This document shows positions 32,303 to 40,473 of a stretch of DNA of 64,000 bases, piece after piece. This DNA is from an uncultured Coriobacteriaceae bacterium. Lineage in GTDB: Bacteria > Actinomycetota > Coriobacteriia > Coriobacteriales > UMGS124. The stretch is from the NCBI GenBank assembly GCA_900539345.1, contig UQBS01000001.1:1-64000 (forward strand), read 5' to 3'. A program made the position numbers and the translations under genes. Below the pieces are notes generated by a model. The model was not told the origin of the DNA. It did not search any database and saw only the letters and a program-made list of their open reading frames with translations. Each line of letters opens with the position of its first letter. Position 1 is the first letter of the stretch.

Positions 32303-33663
32303 GAGACCTCCTCGCAGCAGTCGTCCACCACATCGGTCGGGTACAGGTCGTCGACCCTCAGGAGGGACGGAGACCTGACGCTTCCCGCCCCGCTGTAGCA
32401 GTCCCTCAGGTAGCCGTCTCCTATCACGCTGCCGCACTGCGGGTCGACGTATTGAATCCCGTCTGAAGTCGATTCTATCACGATTACATGGCCCTTGCTC
32501 GGGTTGGCGGGGTTGCTGACCGTCAGGAAGGCCCTCGACCCGACGCCGTAGCCGGACATCTCCCGCTCGACGGCGGTGACGAGGTCGTCGCCGGGGGCCT
32601 CGTCGAACCACGTCGCATTTCGGGCGCGGCCCTGCCCGTCGACGAACGCGTCGGCGTACGAGTGGCCGGAGCGGCGGTCGGCAACGGGGTCGTCTGTATA
32701 ACTGTTCCCGTTTCCGTCCACCGGACGGGGCTTGGCGACCACATCGTAGCCCCTCCTGCGCATCTCGTATGCGACGACGCACCTCTGGCAGTTCGCGGAC
32801 CACATGTCGCCGGTGCCCTTGGCGCCGTAGTTCCTGTTGACCGCCGCGGCGCACGACGCGATGTCTGTGCGGGCCGTGGTGGCGACGAACGGGACGTAGT
32901 ACCCGGCCCCGACGTCGCCGCCGGGGCCCCACGCCGCCTTCGCCGCGTCCTTCTGGGTGCGGGTGAGGTCGCCGCGTGAGTCTATCTCCTCGAAGGCCTG
33001 CCACTTGTCCCGCATCTCGTCGAGGTCGACGCCCCTGACGCTCGTGGAGCCCTTGACTCCCGGCACGACGTAGCAGTCGCACCCGCGGTGGTACCTGTGG
33101 CCGGCGCCTGCCGCCGCCGCCGAGGTGTAGACGAAGCCCCTCGACGCCACCATGACGCAGAACGTGCAGGTCTCCGAGCCTCCCGTCATGCGGGCGTACC
33201 GGACGCCGCGCGCGGAGTCCCTCTCGACGTTGCGCGCGACGGTCGAGTCGTAGGCCCTGCGCGTCGAGTCCCTCACGTACGAGCAGCACTGGGAGCGGAA
33301 CTCCGCCTTGCTCTCCTCGTTCAGGCCCCCCGACGCGAGCTTGCCCGCCTGGTAGCGGGCGGTCGCCTCGAGCTGCTCGCGGTCGACGGCCCACTCGGCG
33401 TCGGCGGGCGGGACGTCGAGCCCCTCTGCGGCCATGATCTGGTCGTAGAGCGCCGCCGCGACCTCGGCCGACACCGCCCCGTACCTCTCAAGGCAGGCCT
33501 GCATGACGCGGATGGCGCGCTCGCGCGCATCGGCGACGGATATGCCCGGGTGCGCCTCGAAGATCCGGCGCATGAGCTCGTCGCACGAGAGCGCGGCCGC
33601 CTGCGCGGCGCCGCGCACCTTGCCGACGGCCCGGTCGAGCGCGGCCCTACTCAGCTGCGCCAT
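32299..33663 (-). CDS. MuF-type minor head protein fused to a papain-fold (Tox-PL) toxin domain
   Basis: A 454-residue two-part protein. Residues 1 to about 260 are a phage minor head/MuF region with the conserved 'ETCTFCVMVASRGFVY' and 'HRYHRGCDC' cysteine/histidine motif. Residues about 285-440 match the papain-like toxin domain Tox-PL: 'NCQRCVVAYEMRRRGYDV' (nucleophile Cys near 292), 'KGHVIVIE' (His392) and 'YVDPQCG' (Asp407). MuF proteins are packaged in the head, so the toxin may enter the recipient with phage DNA. The portal gene overlaps its start by 17 bases. Confidence 0.88.
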   Translation of the reverse strand: MAQLSRAALDRAVGKVRGAAQAAALSCDELMRRIFEAHPGISVADARERAIRVMQACLERYGAVSAEVAAALYDQIMAAEGLDVPPADAEWAVDREQLEATARYQAGKLASGGLNEESKAEFRSQCCSYVRDSTRRAYDSTVARNVERDSARGVRYARMTGGSETCTFCVMVASRGFVYTSAAAAGAGHRYHRGCDCYVVPGVKGSTSVRGVDLDEMRDKWQAFEEIDSRGDLTRTQKDAAKAAWGPGGDVGAGYYVPFVATTARTDIASCAAAVNRNYGAKGTGDMWSANCQRCVVAYEMRRRGYDVVAKPRPVDGNGNSYTDDPVADRRSGHSYADAFVDGQGRARNATWFDEAPGDDLVTAVEREMSGYGVGSRAFLTVSNPANPSKGHVIVIESTSDGIQYVDPQCGSVIGDGYLRDCYSGAGSVRSPSLLRVDDLYPTDVVDDCCEEVS

Positions 33664-35056
33664 CGCCGTCTCCGGCTATCAGCGCGAGGGCGCCCATGGC
33701 CTCGGAGCGCCGGCGCTGGGACTGCATGCTCCTGCGGCGCCGCTCGTCGTAGCCGAGGTCCTCGAGGAACTCGTCGGTCTCGGCGTACCAGGGCGCGACG
33801 CTGGCGATCTTCACGGCGCTGTCGGCCTGGGAGGCCGCGGAGGGCATGGCGGGGGAGCGGAACACCGCGGCGACGTCCCCCACGAGCTCGCCGACGCCGG
33901 CGAGGGGGACGTCGAGCACGGCCGCGAGGGACATGCGGGCGACGTTCTCCAGCGCACGGGCGTTGCCGGCGTTCAGGTCCTGCGCCCTGCAGACGAGCGC
34001 CTCCTTGGCCGCGTAGATGGCCTCGGCGGAGGACGGGTTGTCGTGGATGACGCCGAGCTCGCTGATCGGCACGTCCGTCTCGCCGGAGAAGCGGGCGGCG
34101 AGCGCGCGCATGTAGTCCACGTGCGGCTGCATGCTGCCCTGCTGCAGCTGCCCGAACTGGGGCACGTCACCGTCCTCGTTGACGCCGATGGCGAAGATGC
34201 TGCCGATGTAGGCGTCCCACTTCGTCTTGCTCTCGAAGATGCCGTCGTCGGCCCCGAGGAGGTACTTCTGCGGGCTGGTGAAGAACTCGGCCGATATCTC
34301 GGAGCGCAGGGCCTCGCGCACGGCCGAGTCGGTGATGCTCATGACCGCGCGGCTGATGCGGCTGCGGCCGAACGGGCGCCCCGGGTACACCGGCGTGTGC
34401 GCCATCGCCTCGAGCGTCGGCCTGCCCATGGCGTGCTCGTTCTTCCACGCGATCCACCTGCCGCCGTACTTCTGGACCTCCCACACGGCGTCGTCGGTGT
34501 AGAGGCACACCGCGCTCGGCTCGCACGTGCCGAGCGAGGGGCGCTCCTCGACGTCGACGATCGCCATGCCGCACCTCAGGCGCTTGCGCCGGCGGTCCCA
34601 GATCGCCGACGCCTCCTCGGCGCCGTAGGTGCTGATGACCACGTCGGGCTCGCCCGGGCCGCCCATCGAGACGCTGAAGAAGGCCACGGAGTTCACGAGT
34701 TCGCCGTTGACGGCGCCGCGGTAGAGCATGTCGACCATGTTGTCGTCGGCTATCTTGCGGACCATCGACAGGGTGTCCCTGTCGCCCGCCGCGAAGCCGT
34801 CGAACCTGCTCCTCGCGGCAAGGGAGTCGACCGCCTTGGCCGGCCAGCCGACCGCCGTTTCGACGTTGCGCAGCGACGGGGGTATCGAGATGCCGAGGTC
34901 CTTGAGCCGGTTGTGGCACTCGTAGTACCTGCGCCGCAGGACGTTGCGCGAGAGCTTGCTCTTCCACACCGCCACGAGGTCCCTCAGCATCTCGCTCTCC
35001 GCGAGCGGCAGGCCGCGGGCGGCGGATATCTCCGGGAGGACGCATTCCGTTGTCAT
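33647..35056 (-). CDS. Portal protein (SPP1 gp6-like)
   Basis: A 469-residue portal subunit: 'LRRRYYECHNRLKDLGISIP', 'SLRNVETAVGWPAKAVDSLA', 'GRPFGRSRISRAVMSITDSA', and 'TDVPISELGVIHDNPSSAEA' before a helical C-terminus. These match Phage_prot_Gp6 portals, which form the dodecameric DNA-entry ring. ATG 35056 overlaps the terminase stop (TGATG). The MuF gene follows, the standard order. Confidence 0.9.
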   Translation of the reverse strand: MTTECVLPEISAARGLPLAESEMLRDLVAVWKSKLSRNVLRRRYYECHNRLKDLGISIPPSLRNVETAVGWPAKAVDSLAARSRFDGFAAGDRDTLSMVRKIADDNMVDMLYRGAVNGELVNSVAFFSVSMGGPGEPDVVISTYGAEEASAIWDRRRKRLRCGMAIVDVEERPSLGTCEPSAVCLYTDDAVWEVQKYGGRWIAWKNEHAMGRPTLEAMAHTPVYPGRPFGRSRISRAVMSITDSAVREALRSEISAEFFTSPQKYLLGADDGIFESKTKWDAYIGSIFAIGVNEDGDVPQFGQLQQGSMQPHVDYMRALAARFSGETDVPISELGVIHDNPSSAEAIYAAKEALVCRAQDLNAGNARALENVARMSLAAVLDVPLAGVGELVGDVAAVFRSPAMPSAASQADSAVKIASVAPWYAETDEFLEDLGYDERRRRSMQSQRRRSEAMGALALIAGDGDGAAE

Positions 35057-36528
35057 CAAAGCAGCTTCGCCTTGCCCCTCTTCTTCTTCGCCGGCGCAGT
35101 GGCCGCCGCCCAGTAGGCGAGCAGCGCCGCCTCGACCGGCGCGGGGTCCGCGTCGTCGGTGGCGCCGAACACCCACGCGCCGGCGGACTGGTTCTTCTTG
35201 ACGCAGCCGAGGGCCGACGCCGTGAGATTCTCCTGGCCGAAGTGGGTCACGCCCCTGTTCGCCACCGCGTCGGCGAACATGGCCGTCGCCTCGACGAAGT
35301 TGCGCGGGGACGGCTCCTTCAGCACCCTCTGCGCCTGTTTGTCGCCCTGGAGCTCCGCCCTGACGATGGGGGCGCCCTGCACGCCGTACACGGCGATCGC
35401 CGAGGCGACGTCGGCGCAGCGCGCGAGCGTCCTGGCCACCTCCTTCGGGCGGCCCTTGGTGACGCCCGCCTTGACCACCTCGACGTGCACGGGCCTGCCG
35501 TCGCACCTGACGGCGACCGCCACGGCGTAGGTCCCGACGGCGCTGAAGGCCGCAGCGAAGAACCTCTCGCCGTCCGTTGGCTCCGTCTCGGCGCAGCGCG
35601 CCCAGTCGCCCGGGTCGATCGGCCTCTTCGCCGACACGACGCGGAAGTAGCCCAGGCGCTCGCGCGCGAAGCTCTCGGGCGCCATCGAGGCGAGCTTCGC
35701 CTCGATCGTCCTCTCGTCGATGCGGATGCCCAGGCCCGGGTTTGTCGCGTACCACCTCTCGTGGTCCGTGACGTCGCCGACCGAGTCGACGGCCCACTCG
35801 CTCCAGCACGAGTAGGGCGAGCCGCCCGCGTGCGCCTCGGCGTGGATGCGGCTGAACACCTCGGCGCCGCACCCAGGGTCGGGCGGGGTGCCGAGGAAGA
35901 TGCTCTGCGGGCTGCCGAGCGGGGCCGCGTCGTTGAGCGCCGAGAGGGCCTCGTACTGCTTGTCGGTGAGCTCCTGGGCCTCGTCGTAGATGATCGTGTC
36001 TCGCGTGTCCCCGCGGCCCGCCGAGTCCGTCCTGGTCATGCACTCGATGGCGGCGCCGCTCTTGAACTCGATCGCGCGGCGGCCGTTTCCCCTGATGACC
36101 TTCTTCACGAGCCTGTTCAGGTCGCGGAACGGCGCGTACGGGTCGTTCGCCTCGGTGCCGAAGAAGCCCTCGGTGAGGCGCTTGAAGACCTTCTCCGCCG
36201 TCTTGCTCTCGTGCGCCGTGTAGAGGATCGACTCGCCGAAGACCAGGACGCCCGGCAAGATTCTGCCGACCACGATGCCCGTCTTGCCGTTCTGGCGGGG
36301 TGCCCCGACGCCGGCGGTGACGCAGAGCAGGCGGCCTTGCGCGTCGCGGGCGAGCCAGTCGTTCATGATGTACTGCTGCCAAGGGTCCAGCACGTAGCGG
36401 TACGCCTGGCAGAGCTCGACCGACAGCGGGCCGTGCGTCATGGCGTAGGGAGGGCAGACGTGGTAGGTCGGCACCTGCGAGCCGACCCTAGGAGGCGAGG
36501 CCGCCCTTGAACTTGTAGATGATTCCAT
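35056..36528 (-). CDS. terL: Terminase large subunit
   Basis: A 490-residue packaging motor. The ATPase half carries the Walker A-like 'TAGVGAPRQNGKTG' (residues 71-84) and Walker B 'DTIIYDEAQ' (177-185), with a coupling 'SIFLGTPPD' motif. The C-terminal half is an RNase-H-like nuclease (acidic residues in 'ERFFAAAFSAVGTYAVAVAV' and onward). It cuts and translocates phage DNA into the procapsid. It overlaps the small-subunit gene by 41 bases. Confidence 0.92.
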   Translation of the reverse strand: MESSTSSRAASPPRVGSQVPTYHVCPPYAMTHGPLSVELCQAYRYVLDPWQQYIMNDWLARDAQGRLLCVTAGVGAPRQNGKTGIVVGRILPGVLVFGESILYTAHESKTAEKVFKRLTEGFFGTEANDPYAPFRDLNRLVKKVIRGNGRRAIEFKSGAAIECMTRTDSAGRGDTRDTIIYDEAQELTDKQYEALSALNDAAPLGSPQSIFLGTPPDPGCGAEVFSRIHAEAHAGGSPYSCWSEWAVDSVGDVTDHERWYATNPGLGIRIDERTIEAKLASMAPESFARERLGYFRVVSAKRPIDPGDWARCAETEPTDGERFFAAAFSAVGTYAVAVAVRCDGRPVHVEVVKAGVTKGRPKEVARTLARCADVASAIAVYGVQGAPIVRAELQGDKQAQRVLKEPSPRNFVEATAMFADAVANRGVTHFGQENLTASALGCVKKNQSAGAWVFGATDDADPAPVEAALLAYWAAATAPAKKKRGKAKLL

Positions 36529-36781
36529 TGAGCGGGCTCTCCTCGTCCTCGGCGCCGCCCGCGCCCCTCAGCTCGCGGCGCAGCTTCACGCCGTCGAGCA
36601 CCGTGACGGCGAGCGCCTTGGTGTCGCGGCCGGAGTTGCAGCTGTCGAGGAGCTGGCAGCACTTGGCGACCACCGCCTCGACCGTCTTCTCGTCGTCGCC
36701 CTCCAGCCAGGCCCGCTCGATGGGGCCGGCACGGCGGGGCGGCGGCCACGTCTCGCCTGTCAAGGTCAGCTGTTCGCCCAT
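36488..36781 (-). CDS. Terminase small subunit
   Basis: A 97-residue protein with a helical centre ('DEKTVEAVVAKCCQLLDSCN', 'DTKALAVTVLDGVKLRREL') just upstream of and overlapping the large subunit. Size and position fit a DNA-recognising small terminase subunit. ATG 36781 is preceded by GGAGCGG; the in-frame TTG at 36799 is less likely. Confidence 0.72.
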   Translation of the reverse strand: MGEQLTLTGETWPPPRRAGPIERAWLEGDDEKTVEAVVAKCCQLLDSCNSGRDTKALAVTVLDGVKLRRELRGAGGAEDEESPLNGIIYKFKGGLAS

Positions 36782-36900
36782 GGGCCGCTCCAAACGCAAA
36801 AGGCCCCTCGCGGGGCCATGTGGAAAATTTCATTGGGGGGATAAGGGCGCAATGCCACGGGGGTCGCCGCGGCCGGGGGGCGGGGGGATGCCCCCCTGGG

Positions 36901-37203
36901 TCACGAGGGAGACGACCAGTCGCGCGACGCCGGCGAGTCGCCGGCCGACCTGCCGCGGCGCACGCCGTTGCCGCGCCGCTCGTTGCACACACGGTGGGCG
37001 AGGTGCACGTTGGCGCGGTCGACGGGCGAGCCGCCGAGCGACACGGGCACGACCTCGTCGAGCTCCGGCGCCAACGGGTCGCCCGCCGGCAGCGACTTGT
37101 CGACGGGGCGCCCGCAGATCCAGCACACGTCCTCCTCCGCGAGGACCCTGCGCCTGAGCTCGCGGCGCCGGTGGCCGTTCGCGTACCTCGAGCGGCCGGC
37201 CAT
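36901..37203 (-). CDS. HNH endonuclease
   Basis: A 100-residue HNH nuclease: zinc cysteines in 'CWICGRPVD', the catalytic 'DEVVPVSLGGSPVDRANVHL' beta-beta-alpha segment and 'HRVCNERRG'. HNH proteins next to terminase are required for packaging-end cleavage in many cos-type siphoviruses. ATG 37203 follows GGAGGG; the frame extending to 37356 crosses non-coding sequence. Confidence 0.88.
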   Translation of the reverse strand: MAGRSRYANGHRRRELRRRVLAEEDVCWICGRPVDKSLPAGDPLAPELDEVVPVSLGGSPVDRANVHLAHRVCNERRGNGVRRGRSAGDSPASRDWSSPS

Positions 37204-37347
37204 CGCCACACCCTCCCTCTCGGGCGCCGCCGCGGCCGCGCCCCCGAAACGCAAGAGGGGGCCGACGGCTGCATGCCGCGACCCCCTCCGTGACTCTCTC
37301 AATCGACGCCCTATCCGTGCGAGCCTATCAATAGCGGCTTTCGGCCG

Positions 37348-37405
37348 CGCAGTCAACGCCAGTCCTTGCTAGTCTCTGCCAGTCTCGTGCTAGTCGCTGC
37401 TAGTC
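37348..37405 (-). repeat. Six heptamers at one-turn spacing upstream of the late genes
   Basis: CGCAGTC and five GCYAGTC copies start at 37348, 37358, 37368, 37378, 37389 and 37399, spaced 10-11 bases apart, so every copy faces the same side of the helix. The array begins where the late regulator gene ends and lies upstream of HNH and the terminase genes. It looks like a cooperative activator-binding site or a packaging site. Confidence 0.75.
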
Positions 37406-37864
37406 TTACACACAACCTACACGTATGAGCGCGAGCGGGCCGCCCTGCGCGTCGATCCAGTCGAGCGCCGAGTCGATGGAGTAGCGGACCCCGGAGACGC
37501 TCATGCCGACCGCCTCGGAGACCTCGGCGTAGCTCTTGCACATCAGGTACCGCTCCTGAAGGCACGAGCGCCAGCTCGCCGCCGCGCGGGGGTTGGGCGG
37601 GCGCACCGCCGCGATGACCTCCCACGCCTCGTCCTCCCTGGCGCACAGCTCGTCGAGCCTGTCGGCCCACCTGCGCTTCGCCCTGTCCACCGCCATGAGC
37701 CGGCCGAGGACCCCGTCCGGCGAGGCGCCCCCGCCGCGCGTGGGCAGCGGCGCCGAGCCGCCCACGCCGTCCACCCGGTCCTCCGCCACGTCGAGCATCT
37801 CGCGCGCCCGCCGCAGGTCGTGCTCGACCAGGACGAGCTCCTCGAAGTAGTCGCGAGCCTTCAT
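37406..37864 (-). CDS. ArpU/RinA-like late transcription regulator
   Basis: A 152-residue protein. The first half is a helical coil ('YFEELVLVEHDLRRAREMLD'); the second half has a sigma-factor region-4-like helix-turn-helix ('LQERYLMCKSYAEVSEAVGM', 'SVSGVRYSIDSALDWI'), as in DUF1492/ArpU/RinA phage regulators that activate terminase and late genes. It lies immediately upstream of the heptamer array and HNH/terminase genes. ATG 37864 follows GAGGAGG. Expression from the preceding early transcript would switch on late transcription. Confidence 0.8.
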   Translation of the reverse strand: MKARDYFEELVLVEHDLRRAREMLDVAEDRVDGVGGSAPLPTRGGGASPDGVLGRLMAVDRAKRRWADRLDELCAREDEAWEVIAAVRPPNPRAAASWRSCLQERYLMCKSYAEVSEAVGMSVSGVRYSIDSALDWIDAQGGPLALIRVGCV

Positions 37865-37875
37865 CCGCCGCCTCC

Positions 37876-38016
37876 TCAGCCTATCCCGAATCCCCAGAGC
37901 ACCGCCCTCACCAAGACGGCGACGACGGCCGCGGGCAGGAGCACCGCGGCCGTCAAGACGAGCCGTGCTATGAGCCGCCCGACCAGGCGGGCGGCGTCGT
38001 TGCCGTCGTTCCTCAT
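37876..38016 (-). CDS. Small membrane protein
   Basis: A 46-residue protein with one long hydrophobic segment ('LVLTAAVLLPAAVVAVLV') after a short charged N-terminus. ATG 38016 follows AAGGTGG. It is part of the early transcript between SSB and the late regulator; its function is unknown. Confidence 0.55.
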   Translation of the reverse strand: MRNDGNDAARLVGRLIARLVLTAAVLLPAAVVAVLVRAVLWGFGIG

Positions 38017-38033
38017 CACTACCACCTTCCGCG

Positions 38034-38144
38034 TCACCTGCGCGTGCAGAGCCTGACGGCGCTGCCGACAACGAGGAGAGCCGTCAGGCCGAGGCTGCCG
38101 CGCAGCGCCTCGCACCAACCCCGCACCACCGCCCTCACCCCCAT
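38034..38144 (-). CDS. Possible small hydrophobic peptide
   Basis: A 36-codon frame with a short hydrophobic stretch ('GSLGLTALLVVGSAV') between arginine-rich ends, overlapping the last ten bases of ssb. The ribosome site is weak (GGCGGGG). It may be a real small membrane peptide or chance. Confidence 0.3.
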   Translation of the reverse strand: MGVRAVVRGWCEALRGSLGLTALLVVGSAVRLCTRR

Positions 38145-38521
38145 CCCCGCCGTTCGGGCTGCCAGCCCTGCTGCGCAGGCGGCTGGCACGCCGCCTGCCG
38201 GGGCGGCAGGACGATGTCGGTCACCACCACGTCGAGCTTGGTCCGCACCTGGCCGTCGCGCTCCCACCTGCTGAAGCGCAGCCTGCCCTCGACGGTCACC
38301 GGCATGCCCTTCGCGAGGATCGGGGCCAGCGCCGCCGCGCGCCTGCCGACCACCGAGCAGTCCACGAAGTTCGCCCTCTCGCAGAGGTTGCCGGCCTGGT
38401 CGCGCCAGGACTCCCCGACGGCGAGCCCGAAGCCCAACACGGCCGTCCCGCCCTGCGTCTCGCGGTACTGCGGGTCCCTGGTGAGCCTGCCGGTGAGGAC
38501 CACCCTGTTCACGTCCGACAC
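38135..38521 (-). CDS. ssb: Single-stranded DNA-binding protein
   Basis: A 128-residue OB-fold SSB: 'VNRVVLTGRLTRDPQYRETQ', 'NFVDCSVVGRRAAALAPILA', 'KGMPVTVEGRLRFSRWERDG' and 'TDIVLPPRQ'. The C-terminus ends 'QPERRGWG' and lacks the acidic tip that recruits partner proteins in bacterial SSBs. It belongs to the replication module downstream of the replisome organizer. Confidence 0.92.
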   Translation of the reverse strand: MSDVNRVVLTGRLTRDPQYRETQGGTAVLGFGLAVGESWRDQAGNLCERANFVDCSVVGRRAAALAPILAKGMPVTVEGRLRFSRWERDGQVRTKLDVVVTDIVLPPRQAACQPPAQQGWQPERRGWG

Positions 38522-38644
38522 CCTGCGCCTCCCGAAAAGTTTTCAACCGAGTTTCAACCGAGTTTTCAACAATCAACACAGCGCCCTATTCCTACTGGGA
38601 AAGACTCCCAGGTTTTTCTTTATTGAATGAATGGATGAATGGGC

Positions 38645-38820
38645 AATTGTTTTTGCAATTTGCAGATGCAGGCTAGTGCAAGCATCCGTGCAAACCGCCT
38701 TGAAAACCAACCAGCAAACGCATGTGCAAACCTTTTTGCAATTCGTTTTGCAATTCGTTTTGCAATTCGTTTTGCAAACGTTTCTGCAACCAGCTTTACG
38801 AACGTCTCCGCAACCAAACG
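38645..38820. repeat. Iteron-like repeat region, candidate phage replication origin
   Basis: The core has three tandem copies of the 12-mer TTTTGCAATTCG (38734-38769), flanked by further copies of TGCAA or GCAAAC; about ten TGCAA occur in 150 bases. The region is more AT-rich than its surroundings and directly follows the replisome organizer gene. In the minus reading frames the repeats encode a four-residue repeat, so they may once have been (or still be) part of that gene. Confidence 0.5.
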
Positions 38821-39213
38821 TCACGGCGCCGCCGACGCGGCCTTGTTCGCGCGCCTGGCCGCCACGCTCTCGCGCTGGGCCGCCGCCTTGCCCTCCTTGT
38901 ACATGAACCTGTCCGCGACGCTCTGGATCCGTATGAGGCCCTCCTCCCAGCACGCCGCGTCGATGAGGCCCAGGGCCGCGAACTCGTCGAGCAGCTCCTC
39001 CGTCTTGGCGGGCGTCATGCCCCACTGGTGGGCGAGGGCGTCGACGTGGCGCCTGCCGACCTCCTGGTGCTCCTGCAGCGACGAGGCCACCATGACGAGA
39101 AGCTCGTAGTAGCAGCCCACGAGGGCCATGCCGCCCTTGCGCGACCGAAGCGACACCATGCCCAGCGTCGAGGGCATGGTGTTGGGCACCTCGACGTACC
39201 AGTCCTTTGCCAT
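38821..39213 (-). CDS. Phage replisome organizer, N-terminal (DnaD/Lin1244-like) domain
   Basis: A 130-residue protein: 'WYVEVPNTMPSTLGMVSLRS', 'VGCYYELLVMVASSLQEHQE', 'LAHQWGMTPAKTEELLDEFA' (winged helix), 'LIRIQSVADRF'. This matches the N-terminal domain of phage replisome organizers, which usually continue another 100-150 residues. Here a TGA stops it, but the same frame stays open for 66 more codons, and the -1 frame stays open for 80 codons of repetitive sequence. The gene may therefore be truncated or frameshifted. It would bind the adjacent repeats to start replication. Confidence 0.72.
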   Translation of the reverse strand: MAKDWYVEVPNTMPSTLGMVSLRSRKGGMALVGCYYELLVMVASSLQEHQEVGRRHVDALAHQWGMTPAKTEELLDEFAALGLIDAACWEEGLIRIQSVADRFMYKEGKAAAQRESVAARRANKAASAAP

Positions 39214-39217
39214 TCCA

Positions 39218-39442
39218 TCACCTCCCGTTCCCGTTCGACCTGTTCCAGGCGTCGACCGCCGACCTCGGGTCGGGGCCGACCGCGACGGGCGCGACCCGAC
39301 AGGAGCGCTCGCGGCACTCCACGAGGAACACCCACCCGCCGCAGCACCTCGAGCGCACGACGGCGGGCGCACGCCCGCAGGCGCGGCACGGCGCCGGCTC
39401 GGGGAGCCCCACGTACCTGCGCCCGCCCACGGTCAGCTCCAT
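39218..39442 (-). CDS. Lar-like restriction alleviation protein
   Basis: A 74-residue zinc-ribbon protein: 'PCRACGRAPAVVRSRCCGGW', 'FLVECRERSCRV' and the terminal 'RSAVDAWNRSNG', the W-N-R ending typical of Lar family proteins. Rac-prophage Lar modulates type I restriction in Escherichia coli; many phage homologues are unproven. It starts at ATG 39442 and overlaps the upstream gene by ten bases. Confidence 0.68.
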   Translation of the reverse strand: MELTVGGRRYVGLPEPAPCRACGRAPAVVRSRCCGGWVFLVECRERSCRVAPVAVGPDPRSAVDAWNRSNGNGR

Positions 39443-39633
39443 GGCCCGCGCCCCCTCCCGGTGCCGCCGCCCCTGGCGCGCGGCCTGGGCAGCGGCACGC
39501 CCATCCTGCGCAGCTCGGCCGCCGCGATCGGCGGCGTCGTGCCGCCTGCCTCGGCGACGGAGAGGATCGAGCCGCCGCACAGGGCCACGAGCCGCATGCT
39601 CCGGCGCTCCTCGTCCGAGAACACCCTCTTCAA
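39433..39633 (-). CDS. Hypothetical phage protein
   Basis: Encodes about 66 residues with a helical N-terminus ('VFSDEERRSMRLVALCGGSI') and a Pro/Arg/Gly-rich end. I favour a TTG start at 39633, spaced seven bases from GGGAGGT; the GTG at 39642 is too close to it. No family recognised. Confidence 0.5.
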   Translation of the reverse strand: MKRVFSDEERRSMRLVALCGGSILSVAEAGGTTPPIAAAELRRMGVPLPRPRARGGGTGRGRGPWS

Positions 39634-39679
39634 CGCAAACACCTCCCACGGGGCCCCACGGGGCCGCAGGCGACGGCAT

Positions 39680-40063
39680 CTAGGCCACGGCCCTCAGCAG
39701 GGCCGCGACCGCCAGCACGGCGTCGACCACGAGCGCCACGGCGACGGCGAAGCCGGCCTTCCCCCAGGTGTCGAAGGCCTCGAGCATGTCCCGCTCGAGC
39801 GCGGCGAGCCGCGATCGGCTTTTGTCGACCCGCTGGGACACAATGAGCATCTGCCTGTCAAGCAAGCAGACGCGGCCGTCGACCTCCTCCACCGAGCGCC
39901 TCAGGGCGCCCATGGGGTCGAGCGGCGCCGTGCACGACGGCTCCTCGAGCCCCTCGCATGCCGGCACGTCCTCGTGCACGCCCTGCGGCGTCTCCCGGCG
40001 CATCGCGTCCCGGCCGCCCTTCGCGGCCCTCACCCTGCCGTCGTGCCTCATTTCTTCTCCCAT
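39680..40063 (-). CDS. Tail-anchored hypothetical phage protein
   Basis: A 127-residue protein: charged N-terminal half, a coiled coil ('LLDRQMLIVSQRVDKSRSRL') and a C-terminal hydrophobic segment ('AGFAVAVALVVDAVLAVAAL') that looks like a membrane anchor. ATG 40063 follows GGAAGGGAC. Function unknown; early phage region. Confidence 0.6.
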   Translation of the reverse strand: MGEEMRHDGRVRAAKGGRDAMRRETPQGVHEDVPACEGLEEPSCTAPLDPMGALRRSVEEVDGRVCLLDRQMLIVSQRVDKSRSRLAALERDMLEAFDTWGKAGFAVAVALVVDAVLAVAALLRAVA

Positions 40064-40083
40064 CGTCTGTCCCTTCCTATCGT

Positions 40084-40278
40084 CTACGGCTCGAACAGGC
40101 CCCTCGGGTCGCACCCCAGCACCTCCGCGAGCCTGCACAGCTTGTCGAGGGTCATCGTCGACATCCCCCGGTCGGACACCCAGTGGCTGACGGCCTGGCG
40201 GGAAACCCCCATGGACTTCGCCAGCTCGCCCTTTTTCATCCTCCGGTCGGCGAGCACGACCTCAAGCCTCGACTTCAT
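40084..40278 (-). CDS. 64-residue XRE/Cro-like regulator, paralogue 1
   Basis: Helix-turn-helix in 'KKGELAKSMGVSRQAVSHWV' and a shared C-terminal block 'KLCRLAEVLGCDPRGLFEP'. Two further genes of identical length and the same ending lie at 41177-41371 and 41854-42048. AAGGAG precedes ATG 40278. It probably binds phage operators. Confidence 0.85.
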   Translation of the reverse strand: MKSRLEVVLADRRMKKGELAKSMGVSRQAVSHWVSDRGMSTMTLDKLCRLAEVLGCDPRGLFEP

Positions 40279-40473
40279 CTCCTGTACACTCCTTGTAAAG
40301 TGCCGCCTGTTTAAAACCAGAGGCGCCCGTGCGCTGCGCCCCCTGCGGGATGGGCGGGCCGACACACCGCCGCGATGCCCACGCCGGCGGCGTTTCGACG
40401 AGGGAGGCGTGTATGCCCGCCCCTCCCGAAGTGCCCGCCCCGCAGGGGGCGCAGGGCGCACGCGCACGCGCCG

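Noticed and set aside
37348..37405. CRISPR or transposon end
   Set aside because: The heptamers are too short and lack spacers of constant length or an inverted partner; phased protein binding explains the spacing.
38645..38820. CRISPR array
   Set aside because: The repeats are 12 bases and directly contiguous, with no unique spacers and no cas genes nearby; they fit iterons or a coding repeat better.
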